Shown: positions 23,817-31,749 of the stretch, one piece after another
Layout of the letters: the number at the start of each line of letters is the position of its first letter
Position numbering within the stretch: the stretch's first letter is position 1
From: a virus
Direction: 5' to 3' (one strand)
Length of the DNA: 43,055 bases
IMG/VR virus record: IMGVR_UViG_3300010334_000103
Coordinates: 1-43,055 of that record
Notes under the pieces: generated by a model
What the model saw: only the letters and a program-made list of their open reading frames with translations
What the model was told of the DNA's origin: nothing
Databases searched by the model: none
Translations under genes and position numbers: made by a program

Positions 23817-25469
23817 GTGATTACCGACGAGTACGGTAACCGAAGATTCTTCGGGCTTTACCGAGGGGTCGTGCAGGAGAACGCCGACCCCCTTGGTAAA
23901 GGTCGCGTAAAGCTACGCGTTCCGCAAGTGCTCTTTGATGCTGTAACTGACTGGGCGTGGTCAAAAGATACTAACGGAGTGCAGGTAGACCCTCCTGTAG
24001 TTGGTCAAGGGGTCTGGGTTCAATTTGAGGGCGGAGACCCTTCTTTTCCTGTGTGGACGGGGTTGTTTGGAAATAACCCCAATCAGATTCAACTTGCTCT
24101 TGATGACCTGACAGATGTAGATACTTCCGGAGTGTCTAACGGTCAGACTATTGTTTATCGAGCTTCTGACCAAACGTGGATTCCCGGAGCTGGGTCTGGT
24201 GGTGGGGCACAAGGTCCGCAAGGTCCACAGGGTCCGCAAGGTGCTGCTGGTACAAACGGTACTAATGGAACTAACGGCTCGCAAGGACCGCAAGGAACTC
24301 AGGGTCCACAAGGAGCGTCGGGAACTAACGGAACGAATGGTTCACAAGGCTCTCAAGGCTCTACTGGTCCTCAAGGTACTCAAGGTCCAACTGGCTCTCA
24401 AGGCGCTACCGGTTCTCAAGGACCCACTGGACCGCAAGGTACGCAGGGTTCAACAGGACCACAGGGACCTCAAGGTGCTGCATCAACTGTAGCTGGACCT
24501 CAAGGTTCGCAAGGACCTGCTGGTCCACAGGGACCGCAAGGACCTCAAGGCTCTCCGGGAGCACAAGGTGACACGGGAAGCCAAGGCGCAACTGGTCCTC
24601 AAGGTACTCAAGGTCCACAGGGTGTACAAGGTTCAACTGGTCCTCAGGGTTCCCCCGGAGCGCAAGGAGCCACAGGTAGTCAAGGAGCAACAGGACCTCA
24701 AGGAACACAGGGTCCTCAGGGTCCTCAGGGTGCTGCGGGTACAAATGGTACAAATGGCGCTCAAGGAACTCAGGGACCGCAAGGAGCTGCCGGAACTAAT
24801 GGTACTAATGGAGCGCAGGGAACTCAAGGTCCGCAAGGTACTCAGGGAACACAGGGAACACAGGGTACTCAAGGTGCTCAGGGTCCTCAAGGTGCTAGCG
24901 GTAATGGTTTGGTGCCAGTTGTTCCCTCAGGTGCAACTCCTTTTGCCACTGTTGGCGGAAGCGCGTCAATGAGTGCTGCTGGTGTTATTACTTTTTCTGG
25001 AGTAACCACGATTAGCGTAAACAACGCTTTTAGTTCTTCGTACACTAACTACAGAGTGATTTTTGACGCGTATGGTTCCGCCGGTTCGGGTGACAACAGC
25101 TCCCTAGCCTTTAGATTTAGGGCTTCTGGAACTGACAAAGCAGTCGATGGTTATTACCAAGGAAACTCCTACGTAATTAGCAACTCGTCATCAATTACCG
25201 GCTACGCCGGTAATTTTGTAGCACAAATTTATTTGGCATTTATTCGAAATTCTGACAGCGTAGTTGGCAACCTTCAAGTGTTTGACATTATCAAACCAGC
25301 CGTTACTGCCCCTAGTGGCGTGATGGGATTTGGTCAAGGTTGGTCAACACAACCAACTTTATATTACCTCAATGGGCAATTGCGTAATTCACTTTCGTAT
25401 GATGGTTTCAGCATCATCTCTTCTTCGACCCCAATTTACGGAACTATTACTATTTACGGGTATAAGTAG
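23817..25469 (+). CDS. OB-fold spike fused to collagen-like fibre and globular tip
   Basis: A 550-residue protein from GTG 23817 with TAGGAGAAC upstream. Residues 1-90 are a gp5/gpV-type OB fold ([46 protein letters not shown]). A linker is followed by a Gly-X-Y collagen-like shaft at residues about 130-363, rich in PQG, TQG and TNG triplets, with one four-residue break (STVA). Residues 364-550 are a beta-rich domain ([24 protein letters not shown]) ending TITIYGYK, the usual receptor-binding tip ending. A plain spike would end after the OB fold and beta-helix; here a long fibre is fused instead. It is likely a trimer. Confidence 0.85.
   Translation: MITDEYGNRRFFGLYRGVVQENADPLGKGRVKLRVPQVLFDAVTDWAWSKDTNGVQVDPPVVGQGVWVQFEGGDPSFPVWTGLFGNNPNQIQLALDDLTDVDTSGVSNGQTIVYRASDQTWIPGAGSGGGAQGPQGPQGPQGAAGTNGTNGTNGSQGPQGTQGPQGASGTNGTNGSQGSQGSTGPQGTQGPTGSQGATGSQGPTGPQGTQGSTGPQGPQGAASTVAGPQGSQGPAGPQGPQGPQGSPGAQGDTGSQGATGPQGTQGPQGVQGSTGPQGSPGAQGATGSQGATGPQGTQGPQGPQGAAGTNGTNGAQGTQGPQGAAGTNGTNGAQGTQGPQGTQGTQGTQGTQGAQGPQGASGNGLVPVVPSGATPFATVGGSASMSAAGVITFSGVTTISVNNAFSSSYTNYRVIFDAYGSAGSGDNSSLAFRFRASGTDKAVDGYYQGNSYVISNSSSITGYAGNFVAQIYLAFIRNSDSVVGNLQVFDIIKPAVTAPSGVMGFGQGWSTQPTLYYLNGQLRNSLSYDGFSIISSSTPIYGTITIYGYK
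24205..24905 (+). repeat. Collagen-like Gly-X-Y repeat tract
   Basis: About 77 consecutive Gly-X-Y triplets in the spike-fibre gene, with one break. Frequent triplets are GPQ, GTQ, GSQ and GTN. The tract generates several long repeat-driven ORFs in other frames, which are artefacts. Confidence 0.95.
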
Positions 25470-25477
25470 GAATAACT

Positions 25478-25681
25478 ATGAGTGATTATATTTTTGGAAC
25501 AGGTATTGCAGGTCGTGAAGAAACCAATGAGGAACGTGCTGAACGGGAGTTGTTACATCAAGAAGCTCTTAAACTTTTGAATGAAGAAACTGAACGTCAA
25601 GCTGCAAAAGAATCTGCTTTAGCAAAGCTTGCAAATCTTGGTCTGACAGAAGAGGAAGCCAAAGCTGTCATAGGTCTGTAG
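25478..25681 (+). CDS. Small helical protein after the spike gene
   Basis: A 67-residue acidic helical protein starting at ATG 25478, eight bases after the spike stop. The middle is charged (NEERAERELLHQEALKLLNE) and the end, ALAKLANLGLTEEEAKAVIG, is a short helix-turn-helix-like end seen in many small phage proteins encoded after tail fibres. It may be a fibre chaperone or assembly factor. I do not recognise a named family. Confidence 0.7.
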   Translation: MSDYIFGTGIAGREETNEERAERELLHQEALKLLNEETERQAAKESALAKLANLGLTEEEAKAVIGL

Positions 25682-25690
25682 ACTTAGTGC

Positions 25691-26491
25691 ATGATTTCAA
25701 TAATTACACCGGCATATAATACTCCTCCAGATGTACTTGCCCGTACATGGGCATCTCTCAAAGCACAGACTTATACCGATTGGGAGTGGGTTGTTTGGGA
25801 CGACTCCACTAAGCCCGAGACGTGGGCACAGCTTTATGGCTTTGCCTCTGACGAGAGATTCCGGCTTATTACACATCGTACCCACACTCATTCCGGTTCT
25901 ATTGGGGAGGTGAAGCGTCGTGGGTTTATGGTTTCCGAAGGTGACATTTTGGTGGAGCTTGACCACGATGACGAGTTAACCCCAGATGCACTTGAGCTGA
26001 TTGCCAAAGCATTTGAGGACAAGTCGATTGGTTTTGTATTTTCGGACTGGGTGGAGATTCTTCCTGACGGTCAGTCCGGTAAGTACCCTGATGGTTGGGC
26101 GTTTGGATACGGAGAACATTATTGGGACGAGGAATTTGGGGTATGGGGTTCTCGGGTTTCAGAAATTAACGCTACCACTCTGGGACACATCGTCTCGGCT
26201 CCTAATCACGTCCGTGCTTGGCGGGCTTCTGTTTACCACGAACTAGGTGGTCACAACCCCAAGCTAGACATTGCTGATGACTACGAACTTGTGGTTCGCA
26301 CATCGTTGGTCACGGAGTTTGCACACATCCCCAAAGTTATTTACAAGCAGCACATTGGCGGTCATACGGCTCAACGACAAAAGAACGAACGTATCCAAGA
26401 ACTGGTAGCCGGTATTTCTGAGGAGTATAAAGACCGTCTGGAAGCCAAGTTCCCTTTGCCCTATATGTCTGAGGATAATCCGTCAAAATAG
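25691..26491 (+). CDS. Family 2 glycosyltransferase
   Basis: A 266-residue protein with the GT-A fold signature: ISIITPAYNTPPDVLARTW at the start, VVWDDSTK for the nucleotide, EVKRRGFMVSEGDILVELDH with the DHDD metal site (DxD type) near residue 96, and an acceptor region with DIADDYELVVR carrying the likely catalytic Asp. It would transfer a sugar from a nucleotide-sugar to a protein, DNA or cell-wall acceptor. Location within tail-fibre genes suggests modification of a virion fibre or of the receptor; the acceptor is not shown by sequence. There is no clear ribosome site. Its 3' end forms part of the 34-bp duplicated leader of the next gene. Confidence 0.85.
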   Translation: MISIITPAYNTPPDVLARTWASLKAQTYTDWEWVVWDDSTKPETWAQLYGFASDERFRLITHRTHTHSGSIGEVKRRGFMVSEGDILVELDHDDELTPDALELIAKAFEDKSIGFVFSDWVEILPDGQSGKYPDGWAFGYGEHYWDEEFGVWGSRVSEINATTLGHIVSAPNHVRAWRASVYHELGGHNPKLDIADDYELVVRTSLVTEFAHIPKVIYKQHIGGHTAQRQKNERIQELVAGISEEYKDRLEAKFPLPYMSEDNPSK

Positions 26492-26512
26492 AACTAAGAC
26501 TTTAGGAGACCA
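26479..26512 (+). repeat. 34-bp duplicated leader, copy 2
   Basis: Matches 4317-4350 at 32 of 34 positions. The first 14 bases encode the end of the glycosyltransferase and its stop; the rest carries TTTAGGAGA for the next gene. Confidence 0.85.
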
Positions 26513-26514
26513 CC

Positions 26515-26955
26515 ATGGCAGCTAACTACCCGGGTAATACCGTTTCGTTTACTCAAAAAGTTGACGCCGTCAGCAACGTTAACGCCGGTGACGTCAACGT
26601 TATTTACGATGAAGTAAAGGCTATTGCTGACGAGCTGGGGTTAGACCCGTCAGACCGTAGCGGTTCAGCATCAGGTACATTTGACGGCTCAACAAGCTCC
26701 TTTGACACGGTAAAGCTTCGTCTGGACAACATTGAAACTGGAGCTCGGGTGGCAAACACCCTACTGGTTAGCAACGTTGGTGGTTCCACTATTTTGGCAT
26801 CCGGCGCTGCGATAAAAGGACTTGTTATCAAGGCGGCGGCTAGTCAGTCCGCAAATCTTATGGAGTTTCAAACCAACGGCTCATCGACCCCTGTCAGTTA
26901 TGTAACGGCTGCGGGAAACATCTATACACCAACCATTGATGGTGGCGGAGCATAA
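26515..26955 (+). CDS. Short fibre-like tail protein
   Basis: A 146-residue protein with the duplicated leader. The N-terminal half is a helical virion-attachment type domain (DAVSNVNAGDVNVIYDEVKA, IADELGLDPSDRS), then Ser/Ala/Thr-rich beta sequence ending TPTIDGGGA. Its leader and first four residues (MAAN) match those of the fibre gene at 4351, but the remainder differs. It is probably a fibre adaptor between the baseplate and the following large gene. Confidence 0.65.
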   Translation: MAANYPGNTVSFTQKVDAVSNVNAGDVNVIYDEVKAIADELGLDPSDRSGSASGTFDGSTSSFDTVKLRLDNIETGARVANTLLVSNVGGSTILASGAAIKGLVIKAAASQSANLMEFQTNGSSTPVSYVTAAGNIYTPTIDGGGA

Positions 26956-26972
26956 CTTAGGAGAGCACTTAA

Positions 26973-29336
26973 ATGGCACGCTATAGCGCCTTTAAATACG
27001 GGGTAGGAATTAAGTATGGAACGTCTACGGACGTTGCGTATTCAGTTGCGCCATTCGATGTGGTTACTCTAAACCACAACGAGGTATTCCTTACGTGGAA
27101 AGAGCCCCTCAACCCTGACTCAGGTACAGGAAGGTTTGCTCGATTCCGTATTGTCCGTAATCAAACAGACGTTCCGGAAACTCCAGAGGACGGCATCATT
27201 CTTGTCGATGTGGCTACCGGATTCTCCGCCGGACAGAAGTATGCCATTGATGGTTCAGGAACTGAAACTAAAGACGTCTACTACGAATCTGATTTGTCCA
27301 ATACCAAATCGGCTACGTACCTAAATCCTTCTAAGCCATTGCTGCAGGGAAAAATAACATACTACGCAGCATGGATTATGACAATCGATGCCGCAACCGA
27401 AGCGAGAACATGGATTTTGGTTGGCGTGGTTGACACGCTTGTTGCCAAAGACCACTCGACTATTTTGGGAAATACGGATGATACCCCGGCAACTCCCAAT
27501 GCAAGGCGCACACGAACCCGTACGACGCACGAAAAGGTGATTGACCTTCTCCCTCGAGTGTTCACATCCTCTACAGAAAGTCCAATGGACACCGCCGCTA
27601 CGGGCTCCGACCTTGACTTGTTCTTGCAGGGGTTCTCTTACACTCTTGATGAACTCATGACGTATACCGACCTGTTGATGCCTAATCACACCGCAGAGAA
27701 CTTTAGCCCCCAGCTTTTATCAACCCGCTCATACGACTACAACATCTCCCCAAACAACAGCGACTATACCGCGGCTCAAAGACGGTTGGTGCGGGAGGCT
27801 CGTTACATAGCTTCTCATCGAGGTACAAAGCTCGGCGCTGAGACCGCCATTGAAGCAACTGTCGGATACAACGCCGTCCTGTCGGATTCGCCCAACATCC
27901 TCCTCTCTAATCAAGACAGCTCTTTCCGTGGCGGAGTCGGTAACTGGCAGGTACTTGGCAACGCGACAATTACAGCAACCCGAGCGGTGCTTCCTCCACA
28001 AACAACCTTTGCCGCAAGCGCCATATCAAATGCCGGAGGGACAATCACCTACACCTGCAGTAACAACCTTGCTGCAGGTGAGGTAGTCACCATCACGGGC
28101 GCAACCTCCGCCGGATACAACTTGACCAATGCAACCGTTGCCTCAGCCTCGGCTTCTCAGTTCACTGTAACTAACGCAGGCACCGGCTCTACGTCCGGGG
28201 CACTGGTTACTCAGGTAGCTAACTCTACGGACCTTGCATCTTGCTTGGACTTTGCTTACTGCGCCAAGGTAGCCGTTACTGCTGCCGGAGCTCGTATTGT
28301 AAACGGACTCAACAACCCTGTGACTCAAGGAACCCCGGTCACCGCGGGGTCTACCTACACGCTTTCTTATTACGCAAAAGACGATGGTTCCGGAACAACT
28401 ACGGTTTCGCTTCTTTGGTACGACTACGCCGGAAATCTAATCTCAACTAGCGTGGATACTGGTCGTAGCTTTACCGCCGGATGGGTAAAGTACAGCTTCA
28501 ATGCAACGGCACCCGCAACAGCTGTCTACGCCGCTATCGATATCAAATTTAGTGCTGCGGCAAACTACTACTTTGATAACTTCCAACTGGCGTTGTCTAG
28601 CGTAAGCACCTTTAACGAGGCTCGAGGAATACAGATTCTTCTTAGTCCAAAGAAGACAAACTTTGTCAAAAACCCGGGATTTGAAACCAACACAACAGGT
28701 TGGACAGCGACATCATCTTCACTGCAGACTGACTCTCCTTATGGTTTAATTTCCGGAATCTCTACAGCCAAATGTATGCAGGCAACCATAAACAATTCCG
28801 CAAAGGTAATCAGTACCAGTACGTCTTCCGGAATTGCATCCGTCTCCCCCGGAAACCACTATACGTTCTCTATCTATGTCAAAGCCGCAACCGGAACTCC
28901 AACAATCAAGCTTGCACTATCAGCGGCATCTTCCGGCTTGACTACCCTGACCAATGAGGTCTCTTCTACGATATCTACCTCATGGGCTCGTTACTCTGTA
29001 ACGCTTTACATTCCGACAACGTATGTATCTCCAACGGTCACGTTCACGCTATCTGGACCGGCAACCGACACAGTTGTCAAGGTAGACTCAGCTCAACTGG
29101 AAGACAAGTATCTCGCCAGTGATTATTTTGATGGCTCAAACCCAGACTGTGTATGGCAGACCGCTCACAACTCGCCCTCGTACTACTACCCAAATAAAGA
29201 CCTTGTATTAGCTCGGTTGTTGATGGACATTAAAAACTATTTGCCCATCAATACGCCGTACATCGTAAAACTAGATACGGATACGGACCCAATTGCCATG
29301 GTGAATGGCACCAACATCGCGGGGTACACCAACTAG
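26973..29336 (+). CDS. Tail protein (gpI-like) with two carbohydrate-binding-like domains
   Basis: A 787-residue protein with TTAGGAGAGC upstream. The N-terminal part has beta-rich FN3-like sequence (VVTLNHNEVFLTWKEPLNPD). Residues about 185-300 are a gpI-type domain (KVIDLLPRVF, FLQGFSYTLDELMTY, SHRGTKLGAETAIEATVGY), which joins the baseplate to the fibres. Two CBM_4_9-like jelly rolls follow, at about 308-550 and 565-735 (TYTLSYYAKDDG, NHYTFSIYVKAATG). The first contains a repeated beta-module at residues 350-415, placed between ATRAVLPPQTTFAAS and LDFAYCAKVAVTAAG. The C-terminus is helical (DLVLARLLMDIKNYLP). Receptor or cell-wall binding is likely. Confidence 0.8.
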   Translation: MARYSAFKYGVGIKYGTSTDVAYSVAPFDVVTLNHNEVFLTWKEPLNPDSGTGRFARFRIVRNQTDVPETPEDGIILVDVATGFSAGQKYAIDGSGTETKDVYYESDLSNTKSATYLNPSKPLLQGKITYYAAWIMTIDAATEARTWILVGVVDTLVAKDHSTILGNTDDTPATPNARRTRTRTTHEKVIDLLPRVFTSSTESPMDTAATGSDLDLFLQGFSYTLDELMTYTDLLMPNHTAENFSPQLLSTRSYDYNISPNNSDYTAAQRRLVREARYIASHRGTKLGAETAIEATVGYNAVLSDSPNILLSNQDSSFRGGVGNWQVLGNATITATRAVLPPQTTFAASAISNAGGTITYTCSNNLAAGEVVTITGATSAGYNLTNATVASASASQFTVTNAGTGSTSGALVTQVANSTDLASCLDFAYCAKVAVTAAGARIVNGLNNPVTQGTPVTAGSTYTLSYYAKDDGSGTTTVSLLWYDYAGNLISTSVDTGRSFTAGWVKYSFNATAPATAVYAAIDIKFSAAANYYFDNFQLALSSVSTFNEARGIQILLSPKKTNFVKNPGFETNTTGWTATSSSLQTDSPYGLISGISTAKCMQATINNSAKVISTSTSSGIASVSPGNHYTFSIYVKAATGTPTIKLALSAASSGLTTLTNEVSSTISTSWARYSVTLYIPTTYVSPTVTFTLSGPATDTVVKVDSAQLEDKYLASDYFDGSNPDCVWQTAHNSPSYYYPNKDLVLARLLMDIKNYLPINTPYIVKLDTDTDPIAMVNGTNIAGYTN
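28021..28215 (+). repeat. Beta-module copy D
   Basis: Residues 350-415 of the gpI-like tail protein. Core signatures are LAAGEVVTITGATSAGYNLT, then NATVASASASQFTVTNAGTG. Confidence 0.75.
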
Positions 29337-29345
29337 ACTGTCCGC

Positions 29346-29624
29346 ATGGACATTCTAATTGTTGTAATAATCTCTGCACTGTCTGGGGGGTACCTAGTAG
29401 AGCTTATAGGTACCGTAATCGAGCGGTTCACTATTTGGAACGCCAGTATAATTTCTCAATTACTGGTCCCGTTTGTTGCGGCGGGCTCCGCAGTTTTACT
29501 TGGGCAAACTGGCTGGGTACTAATCCCAATCGGATTGGCGAGTGGTTTCTTGTATCTTGTGGTTACAAAACTGTTAGCTCGACCGGTTCAGATTCAGCAA
29601 GTCGTATCAAGTCGTCGACTGTAG
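29346..29624 (+). CDS. Small membrane protein, holin candidate
   Basis: A 92-residue protein with hydrophobic segments at about 2-24 (ILIVVIISALSGGYLVELIG), 35-54 (ISQLLVPFVAAGSAVLLG) and 57-75 (WVLIPIGLASGFLYLVVT), and a basic tail (QQVVSSRRL). The size and topology fit a class I holin, which would form membrane lesions at lysis, but no endolysin gene is next to it, so other roles are possible. It is the last gene before the replication genes. The ribosome site is weak. Confidence 0.55.
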   Translation: MDILIVVIISALSGGYLVELIGTVIERFTIWNASIISQLLVPFVAAGSAVLLGQTGWVLIPIGLASGFLYLVVTKLLARPVQIQQVVSSRRL

Positions 29625-29642
29625 GTGTATAGTCGAGGGCAC

Positions 29643-30713
29643 ATGAAACTACCATCCGAATTATTTGATACACAGCTGAGCCATCCGGAGTTCCGACTTC
29701 TTACCTTGCTGTGCCATCTAGCAAACTCTGTGGGGCACGTAGACGCCACGCAGGAAGAACTACGACTGCTGACCGGCATGAGCCGTGAAAGCCAGCGTAC
29801 GGCTCTCAGAGGGCTGGAGGATGCCGGTCTGGTGGTTACCGACCGTGCAAAACGCAACCTCGGAAAGCTGCACAAAAACATGTACACGCTACCGTTTCTA
29901 TGCCAAGAAAATCAGGCATTGAACCCCGCACCATGCCAAGAAAGTCGGGCATTGAGCGAGGAACCATGCCAAGAAAATCGGGCATCAACACATGGTCAGG
30001 TGGCTACTGTAACTAATAAGTTAAGTAGTACCACTTATAGTCAAAATAACAGGGTAGAAGATACTACGTATCTTCTGGTGCTCGCCGAAGGCGAGTCACC
30101 GAAGGAGGTCTCAATGGGAATTGAAAAACGCTGGTCGCCAAAGGGCGAAGACACATCGGGAGATGACAGCATTGGTGGCTTTGGTCTTTTAGACGAACCG
30201 ATTGATGTCAACCCAGACAAGGCAAAGGTCAACCGAAGAGACGTACGTACCCGCGGTCGCCGCCCAAAGCACGAATGGACGACTTACGATGTCGCCGCGG
30301 AGTTCAGCTACGAGATTGGTCGTCGCTTCCCATACACCCCGGGTTTGATAAACATCAAAGACCTTGAGGGGGCTTTACGTCGGCAGCGGTCGAAGTATCA
30401 ACTGAACCCGCTTGTTGAGCTCGAGGTAATGCGAATATTCCTCAGCGATGAACGGAACCTGTACGGAGTCACCGACGCCCCAGAAAAGATTCACCGCAAG
30501 TTCTTAAGCAAGTTTGGCGAGTACCTTCCGCGAGCCTATGACGCTCTTGGGTTTGACAACGACCAGCGTGTCGACCTCACTGCTTCGACAGCTACATCCG
30601 CTAGTGTGGCTGACAAGTTCATCTTTTCGTCAGACGGTCGTAAGTTTGATAACTCAGTTATCGGGAGGCGACGACGCGACCAGCACGAAGAGTCTTTGAA
30701 AGGAAACCAATGA
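29643..30713 (+). CDS. Replication initiator with winged-helix N-terminal domain
   Basis: A 356-residue protein from ATG 29643 with GAGGG upstream; a GTG at 29625 would add six residues but lacks a ribosome site. Residues 1-80 form a winged helix (HPEFRLLTLLCHLANSVGH, TQEELRLLTGMSRESQRTAL, LEDAGLVVTD). Residues about 84-120 are three tandem copies of a C-Q-E-[NS]-[QR]-A repeat, encoded by iterons. A charged linker follows, then a C-terminal helical domain (VAAEFSYEIGRRFPY, KIHRKFLSKFGEYLPRA). The next gene is a DnaC-like loader and DnaB lies beyond, the O-P-helicase order of lambdoid initiation. An internal ATG (30114) has a strong ribosome site. Confidence 0.75.
   Translation: MKLPSELFDTQLSHPEFRLLTLLCHLANSVGHVDATQEELRLLTGMSRESQRTALRGLEDAGLVVTDRAKRNLGKLHKNMYTLPFLCQENQALNPAPCQESRALSEEPCQENRASTHGQVATVTNKLSSTTYSQNNRVEDTTYLLVLAEGESPKEVSMGIEKRWSPKGEDTSGDDSIGGFGLLDEPIDVNPDKAKVNRRDVRTRGRRPKHEWTTYDVAAEFSYEIGRRFPYTPGLINIKDLEGALRRQRSKYQLNPLVELEVMRIFLSDERNLYGVTDAPEKIHRKFLSKFGEYLPRAYDALGFDNDQRVDLTASTATSASVADKFIFSSDGRKFDNSVIGRRRRDQHEESLKGNQ
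29900..29985 (+). repeat. Three palindromic iterons, candidate origin
   Basis: Three 20-bp units, ATGCC-N10-GGCAT, start at 29900, 29933 and 29966, exactly 33 bp apart. Each spacer is nearly the same (AAGAAAATC-type). 33 bp is about three helical turns, so bound proteins would sit on one face. They lie inside the initiator gene, between its DNA-binding and C-terminal parts, as lambda O iterons do. Confidence 0.8.
30011..30095 (+). other. Probable DNA-unwinding element and stem-loops of the origin
   Basis: 30011-30050 is 30/40 A+T, far above its surroundings. It is followed by a perfect 9-bp inverted repeat AGAAGATAC-TAC-GTATCTTCT (30056-30076) and a perfect 6-bp one, CTCGCC-GAA-GGCGAG (30081-30095). 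AT-rich DNA next to iterons is where helix opening starts in lambda-type origins. Confidence 0.6.
30102..30116 (+). promoter_or_regulatory. Internal ribosome site in the initiator gene
   Basis: AAGGAGGT (30102-30109) is followed by ATG 30114, in frame with the initiator gene. It is better than the gene's own start site and would yield a 199-residue C-terminal product lacking the winged helix. Confidence 0.6.
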
Positions 30714-31435
30714 GTTACGATGTCACAGCCCTTCCGCCAAACCAGCGCCACTGGATTGTTCGAAATAGTAATATCCCAATGCGGTTCTTTGGTCGGGACT
30801 TCAAAGACATCAAGAACGAGACGGGTCAGGATAGCCCCGAGATTATTCAATGGGTTGAGGACGTTCTTTCTGGGCAAATCATCCGTCACCCCGGGGGACT
30901 CCTTACGACTGGCGTAGGGCTTTTGCTCGAGGGTCCCCCCGGTCGTGGAAAAACCACCATGGCAGTTACGGCAGCCATGGAAGTAGTCCGAGGTCTTCCA
31001 GAAGAAGACTCCGAGGTCCGGAAACTGTTTCACATCAATCCCCAAGACCTTGACCTAAACTTCCGCCCCATCTACTACCTCACCGTCGCAGATTTCATTG
31101 CACGCAAAAAGTCGCTGTTTGATGATTCCTCCGAGGAGCGGGCAGACCGTCAGTCTCGTGTTGACGGGCTCCACGGTCGTTCTACGGTCGACGCCTACAA
31201 CGTCTGCATACTTATCCTTGACGACGTAGGAAAAGAGCAGGGGTCTTCCTATGACGCGGTCTCTATCGAAGAGCTTCTTCGCTCTCGTTACGATGCCGGT
31301 CTTCCCACTATCCTGACAACCAACCGAAGCCGGGAAGACTGGGCGGGGACCTACGGAAAAGCAATGAAGAGTTTTGCCTACGAAGGGTTCAGAACCGTTA
31401 CACTGGAGGGAGAAGACTTGAGGAGCGGAACATGA
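30710..31435 (+). CDS. DnaC-like AAA+ helicase loader
   Basis: A 241-residue protein, overlapping the initiator stop (ATGA). AAA+ features: Walker A GPPGRGKTT at residues 75-83, Walker B CILILDDVGKE at 166-176, sensor TTNRS at about 203. The N-terminal 60 residues (RFFGRDFKDI, DSPEIIQWVEDVL) look like the loader's lead-in. It would open the replicative helicase ring (gene 32178) at the origin. All expected ATPase residues are present. Confidence 0.88.
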   Translation: MSYDVTALPPNQRHWIVRNSNIPMRFFGRDFKDIKNETGQDSPEIIQWVEDVLSGQIIRHPGGLLTTGVGLLLEGPPGRGKTTMAVTAAMEVVRGLPEEDSEVRKLFHINPQDLDLNFRPIYYLTVADFIARKKSLFDDSSEERADRQSRVDGLHGRSTVDAYNVCILILDDVGKEQGSSYDAVSIEELLRSRYDAGLPTILTTNRSREDWAGTYGKAMKSFAYEGFRTVTLEGEDLRSGT

Positions 31436-31749
31436 AAGGTGACAGCGTGACCGGACAGTGGCGCACCCTCCAGATGTTTCTTTCCGAAGACGGGGTGCAT
31501 GAGGTTGAGGCTGATGTCGACGACTACGCCAAGATGAAATGCACCTGTACCGCGTACCAAAGTTCACGTAGCCCAAAGAAGTGCAAGCACACTCGACTTG
31601 TCCGTCGACGCATTGACCTCAATGGTGGAACCTATGCAATCAAGATTCCAGACGACGTTCCAGACACCGTGGTTGACGAAGCACTGCTCTCGCCTAAAGG
31701 TTTTCGCGACCTGCTGATTCGGTACGCCAAGGTCGAGTTCCTCAAGTGA
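31432..31749 (+). CDS. Small SWIM-type zinc-finger protein
   Basis: A 105-residue protein, overlapping the previous stop. It has the SWIM pattern, a C-x-C pair (MKCTCTAYQ) followed by C-x-H (KKCKHTRL), which binds zinc and contacts nucleic acid. A small beta-rich part precedes it and a helix follows (GFRDLLIRYAKVEF). It sits within the replication operon between the loader and the helicase. SWIM domains occur in helicases and recombination mediators; its role here is unknown. Confidence 0.7.
   Translation: MKGDSVTGQWRTLQMFLSEDGVHEVEADVDDYAKMKCTCTAYQSSRSPKKCKHTRLVRRRIDLNGGTYAIKIPDDVPDTVVDEALLSPKGFRDLLIRYAKVEFLK

Noticed and set aside
24205-24905. Tandem repeats resembling a CRISPR-like array
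   Set aside because: The periodicity is 9 bases in a coding frame with no unique spacers; it is a collagen-like protein.
24151-24972. Long open frames in other phases over the collagen tract, both strands
   Set aside because: They are low-complexity by-products of the 9-base Gly-X-Y repeat and show no start signals.
29346-29624. Firm holin call
   Set aside because: Three hydrophobic segments fit, but without an adjacent endolysin the name is only a candidate.
29625-29642. Earlier GTG start for the initiator
   Set aside because: It directly follows the previous stop with no ribosome site; ATG 29643 has GAGGG.
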